From: a virus
DNA length: 42,160 nucleotides
IMG/VR virus record: IMGVR_UViG_3300031787_000268
Coordinates: 1-42,160 of that record
Reading direction: 5' to 3' (one strand)
Shown here: positions 25,441 through 34,012 of the stretch, piece after piece
Layout of the letters: each line of letters starts with the position of its first letter
Position numbering within the stretch: the first letter of the stretch is position 1
Notes under the pieces: model-generated
The model's database searches: none
Seen by the model: the letters and a program-made list of their open reading frames with translations, nothing else
What the model was told of the DNA's origin: nothing
Translations under genes and position numbers: made by a program

Positions 25441-25859
25441 AGGGTGATCGCCACACGGAACATGTCATCAATCTGGTCCGACGTCAACCCCATCGCGGCC
25501 CCCACCTGCACCACAAAGGGGTTGTTCCGATAGAACTGCGAGGAGTAGTCCCAGAGGATACGAGCATTACTCCGTTGTTCTGCGGGAAGAGCGTCAATCA
25601 TCTGGGTGATAACTGCCTCGGTGATGCCCTGCGAGGCCAGCACCAGCCGGATCTGTGCCGGGCCGACGAACTCAGGCACCGGCACCACCACCGGCTCCGG
25701 CTCCGGTGCCGTGAAGTTCTCGCCGTCGAACGCGTGGCCCGGTCCAACCGGCGAATCGTCGGCCAGCTCCACGAACACCACACCCTCCGCCGCCGGGGGC
25801 TGCTCGCCCCACACTTCAACGTTGATCACTGTGCCATTGACGATTCGTGCGTATCGCAT
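25437..25859 (-). CDS. Probable tail fibre assembly-type protein, 140 aa
   Basis: ATG 25859 lies 6 nt after the fibre gene stop. The N-terminus (MRYARIVNGTVINVEVWG) and the central DGENFTAPEPEP segment are typical of small proteins encoded just after phage tail fibres: a short beta hairpin domain, then a Pro/Glu linker. Residues 66-140 form a helical domain (RLVLASQGITEAVITQMID) often seen at the C-terminus of such proteins. It may chaperone or cap the glycine-rich fibre tip. Its codon style matches the fibre distal part more than the older structural genes, as if co-transferred. Confidence 0.75.
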   Translation of the reverse strand: MRYARIVNGTVINVEVWGEQPPAAEGVVFVELADDSPVGPGHAFDGENFTAPEPEPVVVPVPEFVGPAQIRLVLASQGITEAVITQMIDALPAEQRSNARILWDYSSQFYRNNPFVVQVGAAMGLTSDQIDDMFRVAITL

Positions 25860-25865
25860 AGTTGT

Positions 25866-27545
25866 TCAGAAATAGCACACCACGTAGACCACACCGGCAC
25901 CGCCCGCGCCACCCACGCCAGAACTTCCAGCCGTGCTGCCAGCGGCACCACCGCCGCCGCCGCCGCCGCCGGGGAACCCACCCGCACCGCCCGCACCACC
26001 CGCCACGCTCGCCGTCACGCTTGAACCACCGCCGCCACCGCCAACGCCACCAAAGAATCCAACCGCATTGGCACCGGCCGAACCAGCACCACCGCCGCTC
26101 GTGCCCGCACCCGTTGATGCGGTCAGGCCATACAGCGGCATGAACAGCGATGCACTCGAACGATGACCGCCAGCGGATGCCGCTCCGCCCGTCGTGATAC
26201 CGCCGCCAGATGCTCCGCTTCCAATCACGACACCACCGGCAAAGTTCAGGGTGCCGTTGGTACCAGCCGCACCCGTGCCGGATGATGCCACACCGCCCTG
26301 CCCGGTCGTGATCGTGCCCTGTGCTGTTGCACCAGCACCGCCGGTCGCACTGCCACCGCCGCCACCAATCGCACGGCAAAGCGTCGTCGATGTTCCGAAC
26401 TCAGTCGTTCCACCCGTGCCGCCCGCACCGCCGTTGCCGGTACCGGCCTGTGCCGTTCCCGCAGCACCGAACGCTCCGATGGTGACGTTCTCGGTGCCGC
26501 CAAGCTCGCTCGCACGGTAGAAACGACTCGACACGCCACCAGAAGCACCGCCACCGCCGCCGACGCGGGCCACCGACGTATCGCCACGGCTCCCGCCGGA
26601 GCCACCGCCACCCGGAGCAAACACGTACGCCTGAGCGTACTTCAACCCCGGCCGCTTCGTCCACGTCCCACCCGCCAGGAACGTCTGCACATCGCTGCCG
26701 ATGTGCCGCACCACCCACGTCCCGCCCGCCGCATCGGTCAACGCCAGCTCGCATTCGCCAGAGGCAAACACCTGCGTGAGCGTGGCCACACCGATATCGT
26801 CCTTGATCGTCAGCGTGCCGGTGCCGTCGTTGATGATCCGGATGGTCCAGCCCGTGCCCATCGCCGTGCCATCGGAGTAGGCCGGTCGCCGCACTTCCTG
26901 ATCCGATGCGCCCGTGAATCGCTGGATCTGCTTGCTGCTGATCGTCAGCGAGGTCACACCGCCCGCCGTCACCGTCGACTGGCTCGCCGTCCGCAGATTC
27001 GTGCTGACCTTGATGATCGTGCCCGTCAGCGTGCCGTCAATGTTTGCATCGTTGTCGATCTGCAGCGAACCGGCCGCCATCGTGCTTGCCGATAGCAGCG
27101 TTCCATCCCACGTCAGGCCCGCATCGCCCGAAAACGTGGTTCCGTTGTTGTACTGAACATGCGTGGTCGAGCCGCCAGGTGTCTGGTCGCCCGTGTTGGT
27201 ACCAGATAGGGCCGTCACTGCTGCGGGCACGCCACTGGTGATGTCGCCCCATGCGTGCGTGTGCGTGGGCAGGGCCCCGTTGACCCACTGGGAGCCGTTG
27301 TAGGACAGCACCTGATTGGTGCTGGGTGTCGTGATGGTAACGTCGGTGAGCCCATTGAGGTTGGTGGCACCTCCACCACCCCCGGAGATAGCCGAGAGGC
27401 TGGTCCACGCGGTCACGCCGTCACCAAACTTGAGTTCCCCGGTGTCCGTGTCGTACCCGGGCTCTCCGTTGAGGAGCACAGGGTCGTTGGTGGTCCACTG
27501 AACGGTGGTACCACGGCGAATCTGGATGGTAGTCGGACTGCTCAA
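25866..27545 (-). CDS. Tail fibre / receptor-binding protein with glycine-rich tip, 559 aa
   Basis: The start is TTG 27545, overlapping the upstream TGA (TTGA) with GGAG 7-8 nt upstream. Residues 7-50 (IQIRRGTTVQW to GDGVTAWTSL) match the short repeat found at the N-terminus of many phage fibres and tropism determinants. Residues 60-290 are beta-rich with typical fibre phrases (THTHAWGDITSG; QYNNGTTFSGD). From about residue 311 to the end the protein is mostly Gly runs with Ala, Ser and Thr, like polyglycine-II adhesin tips. This is the likely host-recognition module. Confidence 0.85.
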   Translation of the reverse strand: MSSPTTIQIRRGTTVQWTTNDPVLLNGEPGYDTDTGELKFGDGVTAWTSLSAISGGGGGATNLNGLTDVTITTPSTNQVLSYNGSQWVNGALPTHTHAWGDITSGVPAAVTALSGTNTGDQTPGGSTTHVQYNNGTTFSGDAGLTWDGTLLSASTMAAGSLQIDNDANIDGTLTGTIIKVSTNLRTASQSTVTAGGVTSLTISSKQIQRFTGASDQEVRRPAYSDGTAMGTGWTIRIINDGTGTLTIKDDIGVATLTQVFASGECELALTDAAGGTWVVRHIGSDVQTFLAGGTWTKRPGLKYAQAYVFAPGGGGSGGSRGDTSVARVGGGGGASGGVSSRFYRASELGGTENVTIGAFGAAGTAQAGTGNGGAGGTGGTTEFGTSTTLCRAIGGGGGSATGGAGATAQGTITTGQGGVASSGTGAAGTNGTLNFAGGVVIGSGASGGGITTGGAASAGGHRSSASLFMPLYGLTASTGAGTSGGGAGSAGANAVGFFGGVGGGGGGSSVTASVAGGAGGAGGFPGGGGGGGGAAGSTAGSSGVGGAGGAGVVYVVCYF

Positions 27546-28522
27546 GGAGTGCCTCCGTCGATGCCGCTGCCGGTGCCGGTGTCGCCCACCATGCCTGCAC
27601 CGTACTGGGCGGACATCGTGGCGTAGTTCCGGTTGCGGTAGCTGTCCTTCTCGAAGTTCCGACCCTTCTGCATGTTCTTGTGGGTGACCTCGTCGAGGGC
27701 AGTCTTCAGGTTGGTCTGGTAGACCTTCTGAAGGTTGGCGAGGTGTGCCTGCGAGGTCTTCTTCGCCACACAGAGGTTGTAGCTGGCGAGGACCGCCACG
27801 GTCTGGTAGTACGCGAAGTCCAGGGGCGGGGCCACCTCATAGCGTTGGAGCCCCGCCAGCGTATCACTGAACGGTGTCAGGACGCTCACGTTCCAGTAGG
27901 TGCCGTCCCAGGAGCTACTCGTGATGAGGCGTTCTTCGACTACGCCGGTGGCGGGCAGCATCCTCAGGTACATACCTACGAGGGAGTTCTCCCGCCGGTC
28001 GATGATCCCGTAGGTGGGGGTGCTGTTAGTCAGTTGGAAGACGTCCTTGGCGGCGGAGAGCGTGCCCCGCTTGTCGTCGGCTAGGCAGGCGTGGGGCCAG
28101 CAATCAAAGCTGGGCACATACTCCATCTCCAGCGTACCCGTCGTCAGCGTGAGGGGAGGGATGATGAGGGTGCGGTCCTGGATCTCGAAGCCGGGCTGCT
28201 TGAAGTTGTACCGCGACTTGCTCACCATCTCGCTGGTGACGTTCCCCAGGGAGTCCCGGATAACCACCCGCGATACCTCCTGCACGTTCGGAGGCATGGT
28301 GAACTTGGTGCTCTGCGTGCCACTGAACCCCGTCAACACCATCGAGGTATATACCGGGGTGTCCGTCGCCAGGTTAAGGCGGGACTGCACCGTCTTCATC
28401 GCGGGCAACACAAACAACCGAATGAGGTCCGAGTCCTGATACTTGGCAAACACATCAGGATCATCCGCGTACACCCGGATGTAGTCCACCATGCTGGCCA
28501 GGAATGAGTAGTTGGTGTTCAT
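27542..28522 (-). CDS. Head-tail connector / gatekeeper-type protein, 326 aa
   Basis: ATG 28522 overlaps the previous stop (ATGA). The N-terminal helical part (residues 1-55, YIRVYADDPDVFAKYQDSDL) and a central beta insertion, followed by C-terminal helices (residues 230-290), suit a connector that joins portal and nozzle. The tail (SGIDGGTP) is flexible. Its position just before the fibre gene and after the capsid and 182-aa genes follows short-tailed phage order. It contains a dispersed 12-mer at 28148. Sequence-level assignment to gp11-like connectors is tentative. Confidence 0.6.
   Translation of the reverse strand: MNTNYSFLASMVDYIRVYADDPDVFAKYQDSDLIRLFVLPAMKTVQSRLNLATDTPVYTSMVLTGFSGTQSTKFTMPPNVQEVSRVVIRDSLGNVTSEMVSKSRYNFKQPGFEIQDRTLIIPPLTLTTGTLEMEYVPSFDCWPHACLADDKRGTLSAAKDVFQLTNSTPTYGIIDRRENSLVGMYLRMLPATGVVEERLITSSSWDGTYWNVSVLTPFSDTLAGLQRYEVAPPLDFAYYQTVAVLASYNLCVAKKTSQAHLANLQKVYQTNLKTALDEVTHKNMQKGRNFEKDSYRNRNYATMSAQYGAGMVGDTGTGSGIDGGTP
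28148..28159 (+). repeat. Copy of dispersed 12-mer
   Basis: Exact CGTGAGGGGAGG inside the connector-type gene, in the codons for PPLTL. Confidence 0.85.
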
Positions 28523-29067
28523 GAGGTGCCATCACTACCACTGACAATCTTGTTGCCTTCGCTCATGATCTTACGCATGTCCTTCAGTTGGTCGCCACCC
28601 TGACGCTCCGTGGTCCAGGGAGTACGGCCCTGGAGGATATCGTCGGCGGCAGCATCCAGACCCTTCTTCCTGAGGGTCCTCGCCATCTCCTTGCGTTCCA
28701 GCATTTCTTCCTGCTGGGTGAGACGCTTCTCGACGACACGCTCGCGGGCCCCCGCGAACTGCTCCTTGAGGTGCTCCTCCTTGTGGCGGAACCTCCGGTG
28801 CATCCACTCCTTCGACAGAGAGTCCTGGGGCCGGTTCTCACCCGCCCACAGTTCGAGGCACAGCCCCCGGTACGTGGGGGTCCGTTCCTGGATCCACTCG
28901 GCGAGGACGTACTTCTTCTTCAGGCGGTGCCAGTACACAAACAGCTTGGGCCGGTTGAAGGACTTCTTGACCCCTAGGAGCCACTCGGTCTCAGGAATGA
29001 CCTCGTGGTGCTCCTGCATGTAGAGTGCTTCCTGGTCGTCGAGGTCGATGTCAAAGTCACCGTTCAC
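28519..29067 (-). CDS. Charged helical protein between capsid and connector genes, 182 aa
   Basis: The start is GTG 29067 with GGAG 7 nt upstream. Residues 1-80 are mixed and aromatic (FNRPKLFVYWHRLKKKYVLA), and residues 90-182 form long charged helices (RRFRHKEEHLKEQFAGARER) likely to be coiled coil. It is the first gene after the terminator-like hairpin downstream of the capsid gene. I do not recognise it; a head completion or assembly factor is possible from position. Confidence 0.68.
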   Translation of the reverse strand: MNGDFDIDLDDQEALYMQEHHEVIPETEWLLGVKKSFNRPKLFVYWHRLKKKYVLAEWIQERTPTYRGLCLELWAGENRPQDSLSKEWMHRRFRHKEEHLKEQFAGARERVVEKRLTQQEEMLERKEMARTLRKKGLDAAADDILQGRTPWTTERQGGDQLKDMRKIMSEGNKIVSGSDGTS

Positions 29068-29108
29068 GGGTAGTCTCCGGGGGTTCTGCCGGTGTGCGGG
29101 TAAAATGA

Positions 29109-29137
29109 AACCGGCTACCCAACAAGGATAGCCGGTT
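29109..29137 (-). terminator. Hairpin terminator after the major capsid gene
   Basis: AACCGGCTA (29109-29117) pairs with TAGCCGGTT (29129-29137) around an 11-nt loop. On the minus strand it is followed by TCATTTTA. It lies in the 160-nt gap downstream of the capsid gene and would raise capsid dosage relative to tail genes. The rest of the gap (29138-29227) holds no gene I can support. Confidence 0.75.
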
Positions 29138-29227
29138 CCTGGAGACCCCGCGTCATTGCCGCGTGGTGGGCTTCAAAATATCCCAGGCATGACCCGGGGG
29201 TTCCCGCTCCTTCCCTCTCAGCCCTTA

Positions 29228-30925
29228 TTAGTCACCGTAGGTACGATCCTCAGCGAGGTTCGTAAGCTTGATACCCGTGACCTGATCCGGAACAAGCTGC
29301 ATCCGCAGCTGACCCGGCATCTGAACCGCCTCAGTAACAAGGGTGTTACCGGGGGCAGCCGCCAGCCGCTGGATCGGCATGAACAGGCTGGAGGTACCCG
29401 TGAGGGCCGGTGCCACGAACTCGAAGGGGATGAAGCTGGCCAGCTTATCGAACCCCTTGGTGCCCTTGGGCGACGGGGGAGCATAACGCTTCCAGTTGTT
29501 ACCACCCTTCTTGAACATGTAGCAGGAGCCAGCCTCCACATAGCTATCGGTCATGAAGGTGTAGGTGTCACCATCGAACACAAAGGTCATGCCTTCCTTG
29601 GAGCCTTCGCTCGACAGGCTGCTGGTGCGGCCCGTACGGTCAAGGATCTCACGGCCGATCTTCTGCTGCTCATAGGCCAGCAGCACACCATCGGACATCA
29701 CAGCGAAGTCAATCGTGTGGCCGTACTTACGCTTGGCCATCTTGAAACGACGCAGGATCTTCCGAAGCTCATGCTCCGTCAGGGGCTGACCACCCATATC
29801 ACGGGTAAGGCTCTTGAACTCCGGGTGGGTCAGAACGTTGATAGTGCCACCACCAAGACTGTCAGTAACCGCATCATTACCAAGCAGTGAGTTCTGGGCA
29901 GCAGTACCGCCCACAACGCCACCCTTGATCCACGAGTTCAGACCCGCAATACCACGGAACGAACTGTTCTGGCGGGTATTAGCGGGCACAACAAAGAAGT
30001 AGTTAGCGGCCGTGGTACTGGCGGCACCGCTCGGGGGCAGCGAAGCAGCCGGAATAGTGATGGTGGAACCTGTTCGGTTCACAAAGTGAACAGTCACAGT
30101 ACCCGCGATCTCATCAACGCGAGTGACGTACGCAGGCACGCGAACGCTGGACGCCTCGTTTACACGGACAGTACCGTTACCCTGGTACATATCCACGCGC
30201 ATACCCACCATGAAGCGGTCCACAGCAAGGTTGTGCGGGGTGAAGGTAATACGCAGCGTACCACCATTGATAGCAATCACGCGAGCCGTCGAACCATCCG
30301 GGGTAAAACCAGTTTCGGTGCCGTTGGCAGCAACGAGGGCGTAGCTGGCCGCAGTGGTGTAGTTGCCGTACGCAAGAGCGTAGTTATCGTTCTCGTTGAC
30401 GTACCACTGGTTGCAGACGTTCTGCGTGATGTTGCGGGCAAAGCCCACCATCTTTGGAGCGATGACCTCGCCTAGAACCGCCGAGGTCGCATCAGCCTGC
30501 ATCTCCGCCAGAGTCAACTGGAGGTTCGCAAGACTGGCGTTCAGCGGAATAGTCAGGCGATAGGACTTTGCCATCGGACCATCACCCGCATCCGGGAAGG
30601 TATTGCTGACAGCGGGCTGCAACAGCAGCTTATCCAAACCACCGGGGGCTGCACCCGCATCGTTGTCACCAAACAGACCGAACTGGCTGTTTCGGTCCGT
30701 ACCAGCCCACGGAGACTGCTCGATCACACCGGCCAGGCTGCCCTGGTAGGTCTTACGGATCAGCAGATCGCGGCCCAGTTCATCGGCAGAGCCGACGCCC
30801 TGCGAGCTAGCGATACTGTCCTTCCACACGGGAGAGACAGCCGCCATGAACTGAGTGATGTTGTTGTTGAGGACTTCCTTGACCTTAGACGAGTTGTTTG
30901 CAAACCATTGGCCGACGTTAGGCAT
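29228..30925 (-). CDS. Major capsid protein, 565 aa
   Basis: ATG 30925 has AAGGA 10 nt upstream. The gene follows the scaffold gene and is itself followed by a hairpin terminator, the usual setting of a phage capsid gene. The N-terminal helix region (MPNVGQWFANNSSKVKEVLN) precedes long beta-rich stretches, and RKILRRFKMAKRKYGHTIDF near residue 390 looks like a spine-helix region. At 565 aa it is longer than typical HK97-fold capsid proteins, which suggests inserted surface domains. The assignment rests on position and composition. Confidence 0.78.
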   Translation of the reverse strand: MPNVGQWFANNSSKVKEVLNNNITQFMAAVSPVWKDSIASSQGVGSADELGRDLLIRKTYQGSLAGVIEQSPWAGTDRNSQFGLFGDNDAGAAPGGLDKLLLQPAVSNTFPDAGDGPMAKSYRLTIPLNASLANLQLTLAEMQADATSAVLGEVIAPKMVGFARNITQNVCNQWYVNENDNYALAYGNYTTAASYALVAANGTETGFTPDGSTARVIAINGGTLRITFTPHNLAVDRFMVGMRVDMYQGNGTVRVNEASSVRVPAYVTRVDEIAGTVTVHFVNRTGSTITIPAASLPPSGAASTTAANYFFVVPANTRQNSSFRGIAGLNSWIKGGVVGGTAAQNSLLGNDAVTDSLGGGTINVLTHPEFKSLTRDMGGQPLTEHELRKILRRFKMAKRKYGHTIDFAVMSDGVLLAYEQQKIGREILDRTGRTSSLSSEGSKEGMTFVFDGDTYTFMTDSYVEAGSCYMFKKGGNNWKRYAPPSPKGTKGFDKLASFIPFEFVAPALTGTSSLFMPIQRLAAAPGNTLVTEAVQMPGQLRMQLVPDQVTGIKLTNLAEDRTYGD

Positions 30926-30959
30926 GTGTTATTCCTTGACTGGATTGTGAGACTGTGTG

Positions 30960-31835
30960 TTAAGAGAACGCATTAGGAGTGTTCTTCAAGGTCGAGATAA
31001 GCTCGAAGCTCGTCAGGTCCTTGATTGCGGCCTCCTGGTCCGCACGCGACATCCCCGGCTTGGGTCCGCTAGGCCGGTTCTTGGGCTCGAAGTAATCCAA
31101 CTCGCTTTCTGTTTCCGATGCCCGGCCGAGACCGCCTGTAGCACCGATGACTGAAGCATACTTCTTCGCGTGATGTGCAGTGGCCGACGCGATGGCCCGC
31201 TGCATCAGTGATTCTGAGTACCTCGCACCTTTATCCAGTTCAGCCGCGATAAGCTGCTTGGCGGACGCCTGAATATCCTCGAAGGCATTCGCCATGAACT
31301 CCCGGGCCTGCTCCCCACCCTTCACCTCGCGGATAGTCTTCTGGATCTCAGCCAACTGGCTGCCTTCCATAGCGGCCTTCAGCCCATTGGTGAACTGGCT
31401 GCTGATCTTTTCCTTGACCTGCTGAACCTGCGACTCCTGAAGAGCCTTCAACTCACTGCGGATACTCCCCAGTTCATCGGGGTCCTCTTCGCCTTCGGTG
31501 CCCTTAGGACGTCCCTTACCCCGGGGACGTTCCTCGGGGGCCTCCTCTTGAGCACCCTCGCCGGTAAGCTCGCGGATGTGGGCCTCAATATCGGCCCGCC
31601 GCTCAGCACCCAGCCGCTTGGTCAGCATGGTCCGGAGGGCGTAGATCTTCTCATCCGTGGCGGCCTGCGGATCCGCCAGCTTCCACGCCACCTCCTGATC
31701 AGCTTCGAGGGCCCGGATCTTGGCCTGCGACTCCTCGTACTTGGCACGGAAGTCCTCGGGCGGCGGACCCTTGGGGGCACTCTCCACGGGTGCGGTGTTC
31801 TGAACGGGGGGATCGATCTTCAGTTCATCAGCCAT
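30960..31835 (-). CDS. Scaffolding protein, 291 aa
   Basis: The start chosen is ATG 31835 (MADELKIDPPVQ) with GGAG 6 nt upstream; an in-frame extension to 31892 lacks support. The protein is acidic and Glu/Lys/Ala-rich with a long predicted coiled coil (residues 30-90 and 120-185), a Gly/Pro/Arg linker (RPRGKGRPKG) and a helical C-terminus. This composition, with its location between portal and major capsid genes, is the classic podovirus scaffold pattern. Confidence 0.82.
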   Translation of the reverse strand: MADELKIDPPVQNTAPVESAPKGPPPEDFRAKYEESQAKIRALEADQEVAWKLADPQAATDEKIYALRTMLTKRLGAERRADIEAHIRELTGEGAQEEAPEERPRGKGRPKGTEGEEDPDELGSIRSELKALQESQVQQVKEKISSQFTNGLKAAMEGSQLAEIQKTIREVKGGEQAREFMANAFEDIQASAKQLIAAELDKGARYSESLMQRAIASATAHHAKKYASVIGATGGLGRASETESELDYFEPKNRPSGPKPGMSRADQEAAIKDLTSFELISTLKNTPNAFS

Positions 31836-31924
31836 ATGGGTCTCCAGGTGCGGGTGTGACTGCACTATGCAGCCATCTATAAATACTAGCACTACCTCCC
31901 CTCACGTGGCAAGGGGTTGTTAGG
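31836..31924 (-). promoter_or_regulatory. Portal-scaffold intergenic region with possible minus-strand promoter
   Basis: This 89-nt gap holds an exact dispersed 12-mer (31895-31906, reading ACGTGAGGGGAGG on the minus strand). It is followed on the same strand by the AT-rich sequence TAGTATTTATAGATGG, unlike the GC-rich surroundings. A late promoter for scaffold and capsid genes is plausible, but no clear -35/-10 pair is present. Confidence 0.4.
31895..31906 (-). repeat. Copy of dispersed 12-mer (minus strand)
   Basis: Exact CCTCCCCTCACG on the plus strand (extended to CACGTG), intergenic between portal and scaffold. Confidence 0.85.
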
Positions 31925-34000
31925 TTACATGGGGGGTTGCTGTCCGGGGGGTCCACCGGGTCCCGCCATCTGCACCTGTGCGGCACCCGGCATCCCAGCC
32001 CCCGGACCCATCTGCATCATCTGGGCCTGCATCGCGGCATCCTCGGGGTTAGGAACTCCCGGGGGCAGGACACCAGCCATCTGCTGCTGCAACATCTCCC
32101 TGTAATCGAGGAATGCATTCTGCACTTCCACGGACGCCACCGCCATCTTGGGGTCCGCCATGAACGCACTCAACAACCGCAACTGAATATCCGGTCGGAC
32201 CATCCCCGGCACAACCACGATCTCACCCGGTGACTGACCATCGCCATAGAGCAGCAGGATGTTCCTCACGATCATCTCGTAGGCTGACCGCTCCTCGGTC
32301 ACATCCATGGCGAAGTCCAGGCCTTCCCGCAGACTGAACAACACAAAGCTATCCCAGTCGGGCTTGCCCATCTTGGCCTTCATGTCGGCCATCTGGATAG
32401 CTTCCTGCTTACGAGCCACCTCACTCCGGGGGCTCTTCTCCTTGATGGAGAACGCCAACCGGCCCACCTCCGGGATGGGGTTCTCTCGGAACCTCACCTC
32501 ATTCTTCTCCATATCAATGACGGCACCCACGAGGTCAGTCGTAAGCTCCCCAACCGGGAGAGCACGCCTGCTGAAGGTGATCTGGTGTGCCATCTGCTGG
32601 CACGCACTGCGATAGATGTCCGAGTAACACGCACTGATCCCATAGGTCGGGGCGGTCATTGCCTGGTTGACCTGCTCATCGAGGAACGAGAGGCCACTCG
32701 CGGAGTCAACCCGCCCCTTCTCCTGGATCAGATCCGCAATGGGCGACAACCCCTGCATGAGTTGCTTGGTCATACCCGCGACCTTACCCGGGAAGTCACC
32801 CGTGGTCGTAGGACTGATAGCGAACGGCCGGAACCCCTCGGTCATGGGGTCCGGCTCCCAGGGCAGAACCTTGAGGTCCTTACCAATCTCCTGGAGTGCC
32901 GCCCTGTTGTTGAACTGCCCATTGGGAATAACCAACAGACCGTAGTGGTTCATGTCGTTGACGTTGTTGAACAGGCTGGTGAGCAGCTTCTCATGCTGCC
33001 TTGCCAGGGGCCACAACAGGTCAAACATACCCGCCCCATACCACGTCCCATTGTTCATGAACCGTGCGACCTTCACCGACGGGTAGACCTCCGCCTGGCT
33101 GTGATCCTGATCCGCGAACACATAGTCACCGCTCGCCATGATGTACCGCGAGCACGTACCCCGGACTCCATCCAGCCACAACTCCCGGATCCTGACCATC
33201 TTGATATCAGTCTTGGCCGAGCTACCCCCACCATAATCACTGTCACCGGACATCACTTTGGTGCGGCTCAGACCAGCCGCCCCCATGAGGGTCGTACTAT
33301 CCATGGAGTCATTCACCCCCATGCTGGTAACGTAGGCCCCCGGGGCCACCGTGAAGTACTCCATGTCCTCCAAGTTGGCCATGAGCTTCTTCTTGGGGAA
33401 GAACTTCTCCAGGAAGTCCATCGAGACAATCCGCTGACGCATCACACCCCGGCACTTTGTGTAGTCCTGCCCCAGGTTTGGGAAGGGGAACAACTCCCGG
33501 GGATGGATGACCTCCATATCGGCCGTGAGCCCCACCACCGGGTGATCAACCGCCTTAACGGACAACCCTGCGAACCCCAGCGTGGTGAGCAACCACGTGA
33601 ACTCATCATGGAGTTTGACCAGTTGGTTGTCACTGATGCCGCTGTTGAGGATGATCTGGGCCACACTGCGGTTACGGATCCCATCCAGCGACATACCCGT
33701 ACGCTTGACCACAGGTCGGACATCGAGGGAACTCAGGCGTCCCTGCACTCGGTTGCATTCCTTCAGGAGTTCCTGGGATTGGAACTCCAGCTTGCCATCA
33801 CTGTCGGTGTACTCACCCAGGACGGTGCCCGTGTTCATGTCGAAGGTTGTGAACTTGCGGATGCCCTGCATGTAGTACCATGCGAGCATCCACCACATCC
33901 GCTTGAAAACGTACAGGGACTCACTCCGGACCGCATGGGTCCGCATGATCCGTGCGATCTCCTTGGGGTCCGTGGGCAGGTTATAGTTATCAAGCGACAT
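31925..34000 (-). CDS. Portal protein, 691 aa
   Basis: ATG 34000 has GGAAAC upstream. The length, position between terminase and scaffold, and phrases such as RMWWMLAWYYMQGIR (about 34-48), NRVQGRLSSLDVRPVVKRTG (83-102) and DSASGLSFLDEQVNQAMTAP (about 437-456) are those of short-tailed phage portal proteins. The C-terminus is Met/Gln/Gly/Pro-rich (GAGMPGAAQVQMAGPGG). It forms the dodecameric DNA gate at the capsid vertex. Confidence 0.87.
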   Translation of the reverse strand: MSLDNYNLPTDPKEIARIMRTHAVRSESLYVFKRMWWMLAWYYMQGIRKFTTFDMNTGTVLGEYTDSDGKLEFQSQELLKECNRVQGRLSSLDVRPVVKRTGMSLDGIRNRSVAQIILNSGISDNQLVKLHDEFTWLLTTLGFAGLSVKAVDHPVVGLTADMEVIHPRELFPFPNLGQDYTKCRGVMRQRIVSMDFLEKFFPKKKLMANLEDMEYFTVAPGAYVTSMGVNDSMDSTTLMGAAGLSRTKVMSGDSDYGGGSSAKTDIKMVRIRELWLDGVRGTCSRYIMASGDYVFADQDHSQAEVYPSVKVARFMNNGTWYGAGMFDLLWPLARQHEKLLTSLFNNVNDMNHYGLLVIPNGQFNNRAALQEIGKDLKVLPWEPDPMTEGFRPFAISPTTTGDFPGKVAGMTKQLMQGLSPIADLIQEKGRVDSASGLSFLDEQVNQAMTAPTYGISACYSDIYRSACQQMAHQITFSRRALPVGELTTDLVGAVIDMEKNEVRFRENPIPEVGRLAFSIKEKSPRSEVARKQEAIQMADMKAKMGKPDWDSFVLFSLREGLDFAMDVTEERSAYEMIVRNILLLYGDGQSPGEIVVVPGMVRPDIQLRLLSAFMADPKMAVASVEVQNAFLDYREMLQQQMAGVLPPGVPNPEDAAMQAQMMQMGPGAGMPGAAQVQMAGPGGPPGQQPPM

Positions 34001-34012
34001 AGGGTAGTTTCC

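Noticed and set aside
25900-26600. Tandem repeat / low-complexity DNA (GCC-rich)
   Set aside because: It encodes the glycine-rich fibre tip; the repeats follow from Gly codons rather than an independent DNA element.
29156-29890. Plus-strand frame starting in the gap after the capsid gene
   Set aside because: Most of it is antisense to the capsid gene and the sequence lacks protein-like features; no supporting ribosome site.
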